DNA from: Coleofasciculus sp937127375
GTDB taxonomy: Bacteria; Cyanobacteriota; Cyanobacteriia; Cyanobacteriales; Coleofasciculaceae
Length of the DNA stretch: 64,000 nt
Assembly (NCBI GenBank): GCA_040218875.1
Contig: JAVJQP010000053.1
Direction: 5' to 3' (one strand)
In this document: positions 7,942-16,147 of the stretch, piece after piece
Numbering within the stretch: the stretch's first letter is position 1
How the letters are laid out: each line of letters starts with the position of its first letter
Notes under the pieces: model-generated
What the model saw: the letters and a program-made list of their open reading frames with translations, nothing else
Told to the model about the DNA's origin: nothing
The model's database searches: none
Translations under genes and position numbers: made by a program

Positions 7942-9312
7942 ATGACGAAATCCCTCCATATTCTCAATCGTCTCAGTTTTGGTTCTCGCCCTGGTGATAT
8001 TGAACAAATCCAATCGATGGGGATTGAGGCTTATATTCAATCTCAACTTTCGCCAGACTCCATTCCCGAATCGCCGCAAATAACTCGCCAGCTTAATCAA
8101 TGGCGTACTCTCAAACTGACTCCAATTCAGTTACTAAGACAGTATAAACCTCGCCGCCAAAAACATCGTTCAGAGGAGGAACGTCAGAAAGCTCGCCAAA
8201 AAGCTAAACAACCCTTACAGCAAGCAATACAGGCGCGATTACTGCGTGCGATCGCCAGTCCTCGGCAATTGCAAGAAGTAATGGTAAACTTTTGGTTTAA
8301 TCACTTTAATGTTTTTGCCAGAAAAGGAGATGTTAAATTCTGGATCGGTGCCTATGAACAGCAAGCCATTCGACCTTATACCCTGGGTCGTTTTCGGGAT
8401 TTGCTAGCCGCAACGGTTCATCATCCGGCAATGTTGGTTTATTTAGATAACTGGCGCAATACTGCTCCCAATAGTCCAGGTGCAAAGGGTAGATTTCGCG
8501 GTATTAATGAAAATTATGCCCGTGAATTGATGGAACTTCATACCTTGGGTGTTGATGGCGGTTATAGTCAGGATGATGTAATTGCTTTAGCTTATATGTT
8601 AACCGGATGGGGTTTGGATCTGGATGATAATAAGGGGGATAGCAATGGTTTTTATTTCGATAGAAACCGCCATGACTATAGTGATAAACTATTTCTAGGT
8701 CAACGGATTAAAGGCAGTGGCGTAGCGGAAGTGGAACAGGCGATCGATAGTTTAGCAAGCCATCCAGCAACTGCCCGTTATATTAGTTATAAACTTGCCC
8801 AATACTTTGTAACCGATGAGCCGCCTTCCGGTTTAGTGAAGCGACTGGCTAAGGAATTTTTGCAGACAGAGGGGGATATTCGGGCTGTCTTAGATACCCT
8901 TTTTCAACGTCCTGAGTTTTGGCAGGCAAATGAGTATGGTCGTAAATTTAAGACTCCCTATCATTATATTATTTCGGCTGTCCGGGCGACGGGTACAAAA
9001 GAGCCAAATTTAAAGCGAATTTCAGGTATGTTAAATCAACTGAGTATGCCACTTTATAACTGTTCCACTCCTGAGGGCTATAAAAATACTCAAGACGCTT
9101 GGTTGAGTCCCGATGCGATGCTGCGGCGGGTTAGTTTGGCAACGGCGATAGCCCAGAGACGTTTGGGTGATAATCAATCAGTGGATGCGAGTCAACTGTT
9201 TAATACATTAGGGGATAGTATTTCGGCTCAAACTAAACAGGAGATTGCGAATAGTCCCGAAAAATTGCGGGCAGCTTTAATTTTAGGAAGTCCCGATATG
9301 ATGTATCGATAA
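7942..9312 (+). CDS. DUF1800 domain-containing protein
   Basis: 456 residues. The opening LNRLSFGSRPGDI, the NFWFNHFNVFARKGDVKFWI block, MLVYLDN, NENYARELMELHTLGVDGGY and AYMLTGWGL are hallmarks of the DUF1800 family. The function is unknown; DUF1800 genes often pair with a DUF1501 gene, which is absent here. No signal peptide is obvious. A highly basic linker (residues 69-93, KPRRQKHRSEEERQKARQKA) sits between the N-terminal helices and the main domain. The ATG lies within a TGACAAATGACG repeat, so the first residues (MTKS) derive from repeat sequence. Confidence 0.88.
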   Translation: MTKSLHILNRLSFGSRPGDIEQIQSMGIEAYIQSQLSPDSIPESPQITRQLNQWRTLKLTPIQLLRQYKPRRQKHRSEEERQKARQKAKQPLQQAIQARLLRAIASPRQLQEVMVNFWFNHFNVFARKGDVKFWIGAYEQQAIRPYTLGRFRDLLAATVHHPAMLVYLDNWRNTAPNSPGAKGRFRGINENYARELMELHTLGVDGGYSQDDVIALAYMLTGWGLDLDDNKGDSNGFYFDRNRHDYSDKLFLGQRIKGSGVAEVEQAIDSLASHPATARYISYKLAQYFVTDEPPSGLVKRLAKEFLQTEGDIRAVLDTLFQRPEFWQANEYGRKFKTPYHYIISAVRATGTKEPNLKRISGMLNQLSMPLYNCSTPEGYKNTQDAWLSPDAMLRRVSLATAIAQRRLGDNQSVDASQLFNTLGDSISAQTKQEIANSPEKLRAALILGSPDMMYR

Positions 9313-9349
9313 TGACTCAATTAAACGAAGTAACTCTCAAGGAAAAAAT

Positions 9350-9802
9350 ATGGGTAATAAGTCACGTCGAAAAAGAAAGTTCAAGGAAACTAGAGACGGT
9401 CTAGAGGACGTTAAATCTATTCCTGAGGATGTAGTAGGCGAGATCCTAGTAGAAGCGGCTCGTTTACAGGCTGAAGCGAATAAAAGTTACTCCTTAGCGG
9501 ATCTAAAACAAATTGGTTCAGAGGCAGGAATTCCGCCACATCTTGTTGAGACAGCGGTTAGAAATATAGAAGAAAAACAGGGGCGTAGACAGCACAAAAA
9601 GCCAAAATTAAAAAAGTTTATAAAAAAACACATTAAAAAAGGGATATCTGCGGGCATTCCCCTCGTAATTCCGGCAATTGCTGTGTCTAGCCTTTTTATA
9701 TTGCGAGCGCCGTTGCAGCAAGTTGTATCGGGGTTTATCTCTGGTTTGGAGTCTGACTCAAAGCCGTTACCAGCAGAAAATGAATTTGAGTACATCCCTT
9801 AA
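9350..9802 (+). CDS. Hypothetical small single-pass membrane protein
   Basis: 150 residues. The N-terminal half has a helical segment, VVGEILVEAARLQAEANKSY then SLADLKQIGSEAGIPPHLVE, a pattern seen in various bacterial proteins with a short all-helical 'SLAEL..IA.EAGI' unit. A Lys-rich stretch (about residues 80-102) precedes one hydrophobic helix (103-120, IPLVIPAIAVSSLFIL), consistent with a cytoplasmic N-terminus. AAGGAAAAA lies just upstream of the ATG. Spacing of 37 bp after the DUF1800 gene allows co-transcription. Function unknown. Confidence 0.6.
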   Translation: MGNKSRRKRKFKETRDGLEDVKSIPEDVVGEILVEAARLQAEANKSYSLADLKQIGSEAGIPPHLVETAVRNIEEKQGRRQHKKPKLKKFIKKHIKKGISAGIPLVIPAIAVSSLFILRAPLQQVVSGFISGLESDSKPLPAENEFEYIP

Positions 9803-9867
9803 ATCTATTTCTAGATTAGCTCAACCTATACTGCTAATTGACGGGTTATTTTATAAGTCATAATTTA

Positions 9868-10956
9868 ATGAATGATCATTCTCTAAAATTACTGCTCATT
9901 TCTAGTCCCGTGGGTCCCTTGGGTCCGGGATTGACGGGCGGTGTTGAATTAACGTTGCGTAATGTGGCTAGCGATTTAGTCAGACGCGGACATCAGGTCA
10001 CCATTGTAGCAACACAAGGGTCCACGGGTTGGGGTATGCCTCTGGTGGAAATTAGCGGAACGGTGCAAACTAGCGCTCAAACACAATCACGAGATACACC
10101 GATTATTATTCCCCCAGCTTCGGTTTTGGCAGGATTTTGGGATTATGCACGACAAGTACAATTCGACTATGATTTAATTGTCAATTTTGCCTATGATTGG
10201 CTGCCCTTTTATGTAACGCCGTTTTTTTCTCGTCCCATTGCCCATTGGGTGACGATGAGTTCTATCTCCGATGCGATGGATGAGATTATTGAGAAAGTGG
10301 TGATGGCGTTTCCGGGCACAGTGGGCGTCTATTCCCAATCCCAGGCGGCTACATTTAGATTTGGCGATCGCTGTCGGTGTTTGGGTAGTGGTATTGATTT
10401 ATCATGCTATAATTTTTGTCCAGAACCAGAACCGTGGATCGGATGGATGGGGCGAATTGCCCCAGAAAAGGGGTTAGAGGATGCAGTGGCGGCGTCTCAT
10501 AAGACGGGGATTCCCCTGAAAATTATGGGAGTGCTGCAAAATCAGGACTATTGGCAACAGATTTTGCGGGATTACCCGGAAGCGCCGATTGATTATTTAG
10601 GGTTTTTCTCGACGAGTGAGTTGCAGGAACAGTTACGGCGATGTCGGGGATTATTAATGACGCCGCGTTGGGTAGAAGCCTTTGGCAATGTGGCGATAGA
10701 AGCCCTCGCCTGTGGCGTGCCTGTGATTGCTTACCGTCGCGGTGGACCGGCGGAAATTGTCGAGGAGGGGAAAACGGGGTTTTTGGTAGAACCGGATTCC
10801 GTGGCGGGATTGGTTGAGGCGATTAACGGATTAGATAGGATTAACCGCTATACCTGTCGTCAACAAGCCGAAGCCAAATACTCGACCCAGGCGATGTGCG
10901 ATCGCGTGGAGCAGTGGTTGTACACTATTTTGATGGAATGGGAAAAGAAAATTTGA
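9868..10956 (+). CDS. Glycosyltransferase family 4-type protein
   Basis: 362 residues with a GT-B fold layout. The N-terminal domain starts LKLLLISSPVGPLGPGLTGG (nucleotide-sugar glycosyltransferases of the GT4/GT1 group often have this GGxE-type loop) and continues VELTLRNVASDLVRRGHQV. The C-terminal donor-binding domain has WIGWMGRIAPEKGLEDAV and EALACGVPVIAYRRGGPAEI with the typical E-x7-E spacing. Substrates cannot be deduced. ATG at 9868 is chosen because the upstream in-frame ATG at 9838 adds ten residues not expected before the first beta strand. It converges on sat, with a hairpin repeat between. Confidence 0.9.
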   Translation: MNDHSLKLLLISSPVGPLGPGLTGGVELTLRNVASDLVRRGHQVTIVATQGSTGWGMPLVEISGTVQTSAQTQSRDTPIIIPPASVLAGFWDYARQVQFDYDLIVNFAYDWLPFYVTPFFSRPIAHWVTMSSISDAMDEIIEKVVMAFPGTVGVYSQSQAATFRFGDRCRCLGSGIDLSCYNFCPEPEPWIGWMGRIAPEKGLEDAVAASHKTGIPLKIMGVLQNQDYWQQILRDYPEAPIDYLGFFSTSELQEQLRRCRGLLMTPRWVEAFGNVAIEALACGVPVIAYRRGGPAEIVEEGKTGFLVEPDSVAGLVEAINGLDRINRYTCRQQAEAKYSTQAMCDRVEQWLYTILMEWEKKI

Positions 10957-10959
10957 CCC

Positions 10960-11008
10960 GTAGGGGTTTGGTTACCAAACCCCAGGAATTTAATTACCAA
11001 ACCCCTAC
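10960..11008. terminator. Inverted repeat between convergent genes
   Basis: GTAGGGGTTTGGTTACC ... TTACCAAACCCCTAC forms an outer inverted repeat with an inner ACCAAACCCC copy. It lies between the glycosyltransferase and sat stop codons and could serve as a bidirectional terminator; it also resembles the window's other GTAGGGG...CCCCTAC palindromes. Confidence 0.5.
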
Positions 11009-11022
11009 TCACTTGCAGGATA

Positions 11023-12195
11023 TCAATCTTCCACCTTCATCGCCTTCGCCAATTCCGCCGCGACTAAAGGTCGAGAAAACTGCGGCGGAGGTAACTCACC
11101 TTTACGCAACAGTTCCCTTACCTTGGTTCCCGATAAGTGAATGCGTTGATCTGGAGTGCTCGGACTTGTCTTGGCTGTTGCCATTGTCTCCGTCACTTCG
11201 CAGTAAAAGGCGTGTTCAAATTTCAGGGGTATAATCCCTAATTCATCCGGCTCAAACTCATCAAAGATATGCTGAGCATCGTAGGTGCCATAATAGTCAC
11301 CCACACCTGCATGATCCCGTCCCACAATAAAGTGAGTACAACCGTAATTCTTACGCACGATCGCGTGGAAAATTGCTTCCCTTGGACCCGCATAGCGCAT
11401 AGCGGCTGGGTTAATCGCTAAAATCACCTGGTTTTTGGGGAAATAGTTATCCATCATAATTTCATAGCAACTCATCCGCACATCGGCGGGGATATCATCG
11501 CTTTTGGTTGCACCAACTAAGGGATGCAGGAATAAACCATCAACAATTTCCAAGGCACACTTAATGATATATTCATGCGCCCGGTGGATGGGATTTCGGG
11601 TTTGGAAACCCACCACCGTTTTCCATCCCCGTTCTTTAAACAACGTCCGAGATTGAGCCGGATCAATTTGATACTTAGGAAACAGAGGATGGGGATACCG
11701 TTGCAATAACCAAACTGGACCGGCTAGATTCACGTCTCCTTGGTTATAAACCACCTTGACACCGGGGTGCTTCTCCTCATCGGTGCGGTAAACATTCATC
11801 GCTTCCCGCTTTTTGTCATAGTGATATTTTTGCGTGAGTTCTAAAACGCCAACAAAGCGCCCATTTTGGTCATCCAGACGCACTAAGTCGCCTTCCTTTA
11901 ACGATTCAGCAACGTCCTCATCAACGGATAGAGTAACTGGGATAGACCAAGGTAAACCATTCGCCAGACGCATATTATCCACGACTGACTCATAATCCCC
12001 TTGCTCCATAAACCCGGTCAAGGGACTAAATCCACCGATCGCGATTAAGTCTAGATCAGATGCTGCCCAGGCATCAAGTTGCACCCTGGGTAGGGAATCC
12101 GCTTTCTCTAAAAATTCAGATCGCTGTTGTTCTGAGGCAATACGATTGATAAGTTGACCCCCATGAGGGGCGATTCCATCCGAATGCTTACTCAA
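11023..12195 (-). CDS. sat: Sulfate adenylyltransferase (ATP sulfurylase)
   Basis: 390 residues. Converts sulfate and ATP to adenylylsulfate plus pyrophosphate, the first step of assimilatory sulfate reduction in the cytosol. Diagnostic motifs are QTRNPIHRAHE (ATP/sulfate-binding QxRNPxHxxHE), GRDHAGVGDYYGTYDAQ and HLSGTKVRELLRKGE. The N-terminus reads SKHSDGIAPHGGQLINRIAS, as in cyanobacterial Sat, and places the start at a TTG codon (12193-12195) with AAGGAAAAG just upstream. No in-frame ATG is nearby. An IS605-type end begins about 19 bp upstream of the start codon, so the original promoter has probably been moved or replaced. Confidence 0.96.
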   Translation of the reverse strand: MSKHSDGIAPHGGQLINRIASEQQRSEFLEKADSLPRVQLDAWAASDLDLIAIGGFSPLTGFMEQGDYESVVDNMRLANGLPWSIPVTLSVDEDVAESLKEGDLVRLDDQNGRFVGVLELTQKYHYDKKREAMNVYRTDEEKHPGVKVVYNQGDVNLAGPVWLLQRYPHPLFPKYQIDPAQSRTLFKERGWKTVVGFQTRNPIHRAHEYIIKCALEIVDGLFLHPLVGATKSDDIPADVRMSCYEIMMDNYFPKNQVILAINPAAMRYAGPREAIFHAIVRKNYGCTHFIVGRDHAGVGDYYGTYDAQHIFDEFEPDELGIIPLKFEHAFYCEVTETMATAKTSPSTPDQRIHLSGTKVRELLRKGELPPPQFSRPLVAAELAKAMKVED

Positions 12196-12213
12196 TGTCT
12201 TTTCCTTTATTGC

Positions 12214-12540
12214 TTGACATCCTCCCCCGGCTAAAAGCGCGGGGGATTCCTCACCACGCCACCCCTAAAAGAATGGTCGCTGAATGGGGGTGACAGCTCT
12301 ACGCACACAGCCTGAAAACAGGTCTTACACGCGCTCCCTGTCCGTTTTAAGTCTCGGAATGCCCTCCCGCGACTACACGTATCGTTTAGAGCAAAAACAC
12401 AAATACTGTTTTTGTTTGCCTCCAGGTCGGATCGTCCGTTGCCCTTCAGTCTTTCCCTATTGCTGGCTCAGTCCCGGTTTCAACTCCTATCCTGTGGAGT
12501 GTATATCGCTGCAAGCTTAGGCGGGGATTTCAACCGCTTA
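12214..12540 (-). mobile_element. IS200/IS605-type remnant: TnpB omega-RNA end without tnpB
   Basis: On the minus strand the segment ends GGTGAGGAATCCCCC, a stem-loop (CCCCCG...CGGGGG, 12224-12245) and GGAGGATGTCAA. This is the characteristic right end / 3' omega-RNA scaffold of TnpB-carrying IS605 elements. The rest of the ~330 bp holds further stem-rich sequence but no tnpB reading frame. If transcribed leftward the guide position would be the sequence running into the sat ribosome-binding site. The other boundary (near 12540) is approximate. Confidence 0.6.
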
Positions 12541-12625
12541 CTATGATAGCACAAAAAGCCGTCCTAGAAGGTGTTCCTGAGCCTGTCGAAGGACGGGGAG
12601 CCTGGACCCAAGTTTCCGGTCAAAA

Positions 12626-12808
12626 TCACCAAAGAGAGTTTAAATTCAGGGTAAATCCCGGCAAAACCCCTTCTCCGGAGAGAGTAGCCGGAGCCTCTAA
12701 AACTTCAACATCCTGCTGGGAACGATAAATTTCCACTCGTCTCATTCCCGGCGCAATTAACCAACCCAAACGAGCGCCATTCTCGATACAGCGCTTTGCG
12801 CTCTCCAT
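12626..12808 (-). pseudogene. Uma2 family protein, C-terminal fragment
   Basis: 60 codons reading CIENGARLGWLIAPGMRRVE, then VLEAPATLSGEGVLPGFTLN and a final NSLW, the C-terminal third of Uma2/DUF820 proteins (compare the gene at 1688-2278). The nuclease core is missing. Its 5' part overlaps, in another frame, the last codons of darG, so the two genes were joined by a deletion or insertion. Confidence 0.75.
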
Positions 12809-13776
12809 AAAGTACAGTAGATCAAAGTCCCCTGATACACCTGATCAATCATCACATCAACATCCGTAGCGGCTTTAGGATTTTCTTGAGTAACCCAGTG
12901 AATCGTCGCTAGCATTTCTAATCCATAAGGCGTTTCAAAACCTTGAATTAAATTACCCACTCGCTGGAGACAATCATTCGCCTCCGGGTCTTGTGCTAAA
13001 AAAGTATGGGCAGCTTCTCTCCCCCTAGGCAATACCTGAAGTTGAGCATTATTACTGCGATCGCCATAACCCCGAATAAAATGCCCTTCAATCCGTTGCA
13101 AAACATGATTCAGATTATCTGCGTAGAAACCATAGTGATGTTTAACATACCGCAATTTCAAGGGTTCACCCGCTACTTGTAAGAAATAGGCAAGTTTCTG
13201 GATTTCCAGTTTCGTGAGTTGATAACCCGGAATGCCATAGAGTTCCAGTAAGCGAATCAATAAAGCCCGGGCGCGAGTCATTTTAGGTATCGATGTAGCT
13301 ACTGGCATTGTATCGGCTATTGGTGTGCCTTGCGGCTCAAAGATAACCACCTGCACGTCTGGCAATTCAGCCAAGGCTGATTCAATCAGTGGCTTAACAT
13401 TGTGCCAATCTAATCCGCCATTCCCACATCCAAGAGGCGGAATTGCAATAGAATGAATATTTAACCGTTTAATCTCAGCCACTAATGCTTTCAGCCCAGC
13501 TTGAATATCCTCTAGTTTTGATTGTCCTTTCCAATGACGTTTAGTGGGAAAATTAATAATATATCGGGGAAACAATTGATCGGTTGCTACAATAAACATT
13601 CGTCCCGGCTTTAATTGTTGGGAATTACAAGCCTTTTTGTAAGCATGGAAGTTTTCGGGAAATGCTTGTTTAAATTGCAAGGCAATTCCTTTACCCATGA
13701 CACCGACACAGTTGACGGTGTTGACGAGGGCTTCGGTGTTCTCTTCGAGTAGGTTGCCTTGCTTCAACTCAATCAC
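12757..13776 (-). CDS. darG: DarG-type antitoxin: macrodomain ADP-ribosyl hydrolase with altered C-terminus
   Basis: 339 residues. The N-terminal macrodomain (about 1-155) has GNLLEENTEALVNTVNCVGV, MGKGIALQFK and PPLGCGNGGLDW, typical of DarG, which removes ADP-ribose from thymidine in DNA. The C-terminal part (RARALLIRLLELYGIPGYQL, TKLEIQKLAYFLQ, YGFYADNLNHVL, HWVTQENPKAATD) is the DarT-binding region. After IDQVYQ the normal ending (a WNERK-type motif and terminal helix) is absent; the last ~23 residues come from the out-of-frame start of an Uma2 fragment. It follows darT by 47 bp, the usual darT-darG order. Whether the changed tail still neutralises DarT is unknown; the macrodomain is intact. 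Confidence 0.88.
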   Translation of the reverse strand: MIELKQGNLLEENTEALVNTVNCVGVMGKGIALQFKQAFPENFHAYKKACNSQQLKPGRMFIVATDQLFPRYIINFPTKRHWKGQSKLEDIQAGLKALVAEIKRLNIHSIAIPPLGCGNGGLDWHNVKPLIESALAELPDVQVVIFEPQGTPIADTMPVATSIPKMTRARALLIRLLELYGIPGYQLTKLEIQKLAYFLQVAGEPLKLRYVKHHYGFYADNLNHVLQRIEGHFIRGYGDRSNNAQLQVLPRGREAAHTFLAQDPEANDCLQRVGNLIQGFETPYGLEMLATIHWVTQENPKAATDVDVMIDQVYQGTLIYCTLWRAQSAVSRMALVWVG

Positions 13777-13823
13777 GTTTCTGAATGGATGACTTGAATC
13801 TGAGTTATACGATTATTTTAACG

Positions 13824-14447
13824 TTAATAGTACCAATCACGGTAAAGATTAACGGGAGGCTTATGGTTGAATTTTTGTAATTGTTGTCTTACCTGTACTT
13901 TGATTGTAGAATTGAACACGCCAATCTTTTCAATGAGCCGCCACGGACAGCATCGATGTATCAAAAACTCAGCTTGTCGTCTGCGTTTTCTGTCTCCATC
14001 GTCTGGCGTATCTGCCCAGTAGTTCTGTTTCATAATCTGCCAATCAATCCGATTTAAATAAGCCAGATTATCATAAAAGTTTGAGTACGCCATAATCCCA
14101 TGACCATCGGTAAATACAAACCCTGGTATGTTTGTCGCGATCGCCTCGACAGAGGAAACCAAATAGAGTACACTACCTTGTCCTTGAGTATAACCCGGTA
14201 CATTCCCTCTGTGAATCGTGTAGAGCATCGGCGGGGGGGCAAAGTAAAATGGCACATAATCATGCAAAACGCCACCAGCGCCACAGGGAACCGTAGTAGT
14301 TGCGCGGCGATCTTGGATAGTTTGATAAGCAATATTGATGTAATTTATGCTATCTTGGCGCAGCCGATTATAAGCGAATAATCCAGCCCGTTCCAATATA
14401 GACGTTAAATTTTTGATGTCTGTAATATGATAAATAGGGATTGGCAC
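13824..14447 (-). CDS. darT: DarT, DNA thymidine ADP-ribosyltransferase toxin
   Basis: 207 residues, normal length for DarT (DUF4433). Motifs: YHITDIKNL at the N-terminus (NAD-binding His), VPFYFAPPPMLY, and RRRQAEFLIH with Glu160, matching the catalytic Glu described in Thermus DarT. DarT ADP-ribosylates thymidines in single-stranded DNA using NAD and acts as a toxin and as phage defence. The residues needed for catalysis look intact, so the toxin is probably active and must be controlled by the adjacent macrodomain protein. It lies 57 bp downstream of mnmA on the same strand, separated by a palindrome. Confidence 0.92.
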   Translation of the reverse strand: MPIPIYHITDIKNLTSILERAGLFAYNRLRQDSINYINIAYQTIQDRRATTTVPCGAGGVLHDYVPFYFAPPPMLYTIHRGNVPGYTQGQGSVLYLVSSVEAIATNIPGFVFTDGHGIMAYSNFYDNLAYLNRIDWQIMKQNYWADTPDDGDRKRRRQAEFLIHRCCPWRLIEKIGVFNSTIKVQVRQQLQKFNHKPPVNLYRDWYY

Positions 14448-14474
14448 TGGTGTTTTTAAGCGATATCTAAATCA

Positions 14475-14496
14475 GGGCACGATGGTATCGTGCCCC
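14475..14496. repeat. Palindrome between mnmA and darT
   Basis: GGGCACGATG...CATCGTGCCC-type perfect palindrome (GGGCACGAT GGT ATCGTGCCCC) followed by TACC. One of the window's many GGGCAn...nTGCCCCTAC elements; could attenuate read-through from mnmA into darT. Confidence 0.5.
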
Positions 14497-14503
14497 TACC
14501 CTA

Positions 14504-15604
14504 TCAATTGCCCTGTACGGGTGCGGCATTGCCCTGTCCTTTTCGGATATCGGGCTTTCGTTCAATAATTCCACCGCCTAACAGCATTTCCCCCTCATAC
14601 AAGACAGCGGCTTGTCCGGGAGTAATGCTAAACTGCGGCTGATCAAAAATCAGTTTCATCCGATTCCCGTCTAGGGGAATAACCGTCACATCTACGGGAT
14701 GACTGCGATAACGCACTTGCACAGACGCCTGAATTGGAGTCGTTGGCGGATGAATCGATATCCAATTGACTCGCCCCACGGTACAATCAGGTTGAGTTGC
14801 ACTGGCGCGATCGCCTACAATGACACGATTCGCCCCTGCATCAATCGCCACAACGTATAACGGTTCAGGTGCAGCAATGCCGAGTCCTTTGCGTTGTCCA
14901 ATCGTGTAATGGTGAATTCCTTGATGCTGACCTAAGACTTTACCATTAGTATCAACAATATCTCCCGTGGTTTGGGAAATATACTGATCCAGAAACGTCC
15001 GCATTGAACCATGGGACTCAACCAAACACAAGTCCTGACTTTCTGGCTTCTGTGCCGTCTTGAGTTGATAGTCAGCCGCAAGCTGTCGCGTTTGCGTTTT
15101 CTGGAGTTCGCCTAAAGGAAATATCGAGGCGGCGAGTAAGTCTTGGCTTAAGTCGTACAGGAAATAAGACTGGTCTTTATTCGAGTCTACCGCCCGTAGC
15201 AATTGATAGCGATCGCTCTTAGCATCATAGCGAATCCGCGCATAGTGACCTGTGGCAATTTTATCAATGCCTAACGTCTCCCGTGCATAAGCCAACATGG
15301 GACCAAATTTAACGGTTTTGTTGCACTGGGAACAAGGTAAGGGCGTGATACCCGATTCATACCCCGAAACCAGATAATCGACAATATTTGCCTGAAAAAC
15401 CTCACGACTATCCACAATATGATGAGGAATGCCCAGTTGCTCACAAATAAACGCTGCATCGACCATTCCCTCAGAACAACATTGACCCTTGCCTTTCATT
15501 AACCACAGGGTCAGACCAACGACTTCATAGCCTTGATGATGTAGGGTAGCGGCGGCAACTGAACTATCAACTCCACCGGATAGACCGACGACGACTTTAT
15601 TCAT
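14504..15604 (-). CDS. mnmA: tRNA-specific 2-thiouridylase MnmA
   Basis: 366 residues. Catalyses 2-thiolation of the wobble uridine of tRNA Lys, Glu and Gln in the cytosol. The ATP-binding PP-loop is VVVGLSGGVDSSVAA. The two catalytic cysteines lie in PLPCSQCNKTVKF and PESQDLCLV. TGHYARI and IGQRKGLGIA are further family blocks. ATG at 15604 (MNKVVVGLSGG) is preferred over the TTG five codons upstream because it places the PP-loop at the usual position. Confidence 0.96.
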   Translation of the reverse strand: MNKVVVGLSGGVDSSVAAATLHHQGYEVVGLTLWLMKGKGQCCSEGMVDAAFICEQLGIPHHIVDSREVFQANIVDYLVSGYESGITPLPCSQCNKTVKFGPMLAYARETLGIDKIATGHYARIRYDAKSDRYQLLRAVDSNKDQSYFLYDLSQDLLAASIFPLGELQKTQTRQLAADYQLKTAQKPESQDLCLVESHGSMRTFLDQYISQTTGDIVDTNGKVLGQHQGIHHYTIGQRKGLGIAAPEPLYVVAIDAGANRVIVGDRASATQPDCTVGRVNWISIHPPTTPIQASVQVRYRSHPVDVTVIPLDGNRMKLIFDQPQFSITPGQAAVLYEGEMLLGGGIIERKPDIRKGQGNAAPVQGN

Positions 15605-16147
15605 GACATGAATGGACAACTAATCCTTTTGAAACATCAATTGTTGATCTAGGCTAACATCCCCACCTGCTAAGTAGTCGGACTTTCATTCAAGTTGACG
15701 GTTGAGATGAGGGAACAGTAAGGATTGAGCGGCTAGTTAACATTTCTTAGTACAGCGGACAGAATTTATGTCCAGGTACTTATTTGGTTTGGGGGGGAAA
15801 CCTCATTCAGCTTTCACTGTTGTCGGTTGGGTTGACCTAGGAAAGCCAACAAAATTAAACCGGGTTGTGTTGTTTGTCTGTCATACCTGTAGTTCACGGC
15901 AATACGAATATTCCCCTTTTACCATGGTTATCCTTGTTGCGTTGGATCTCGTACCTCGACCCAACCTACTTGCTACCCGTTTAGCCTTCTACTGATTACT
16001 TTTTAATAACCCAATCTTAACCTTGTTTTATTTGCTTAACTTAATGTAAATCTATTGAGTAAAAATGTATAATTTAAATCCGAACTATTTGCAAATCGGT
16101 GTTAAAATTTTAATTTTAACAGTTGCTAGAGAGAAGAGAGAACCCTT
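15605..16147. other. Divergent intergenic region
   Basis: Contains the promoters of mnmA (leftward) and the GGDEF gene (rightward). An open frame at 15768-15995 has a composition and order I cannot match to any family and is not called. The part from 16000 on is AT-rich, with GAGAGAAGAGAGAACC as a ribosome-binding-like stretch before 16148. Confidence 0.5.

Noticed and set aside
12284..12520. 78-codon plus-strand frame
   Set aside because: It lies within the IS605-type remnant, whose sequence looks structural RNA-like; no transposase motif is present in any frame.
14054..14381. Frames overlapping darT on both strands
   Set aside because: Shadows of darT, which has complete family motifs in its own frame.
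15768..15995. 75-codon plus-strand frame between mnmA and the GGDEF gene
   Set aside because: No recognisable motif and no clear ribosome-binding site; more likely chance in the intergenic region.
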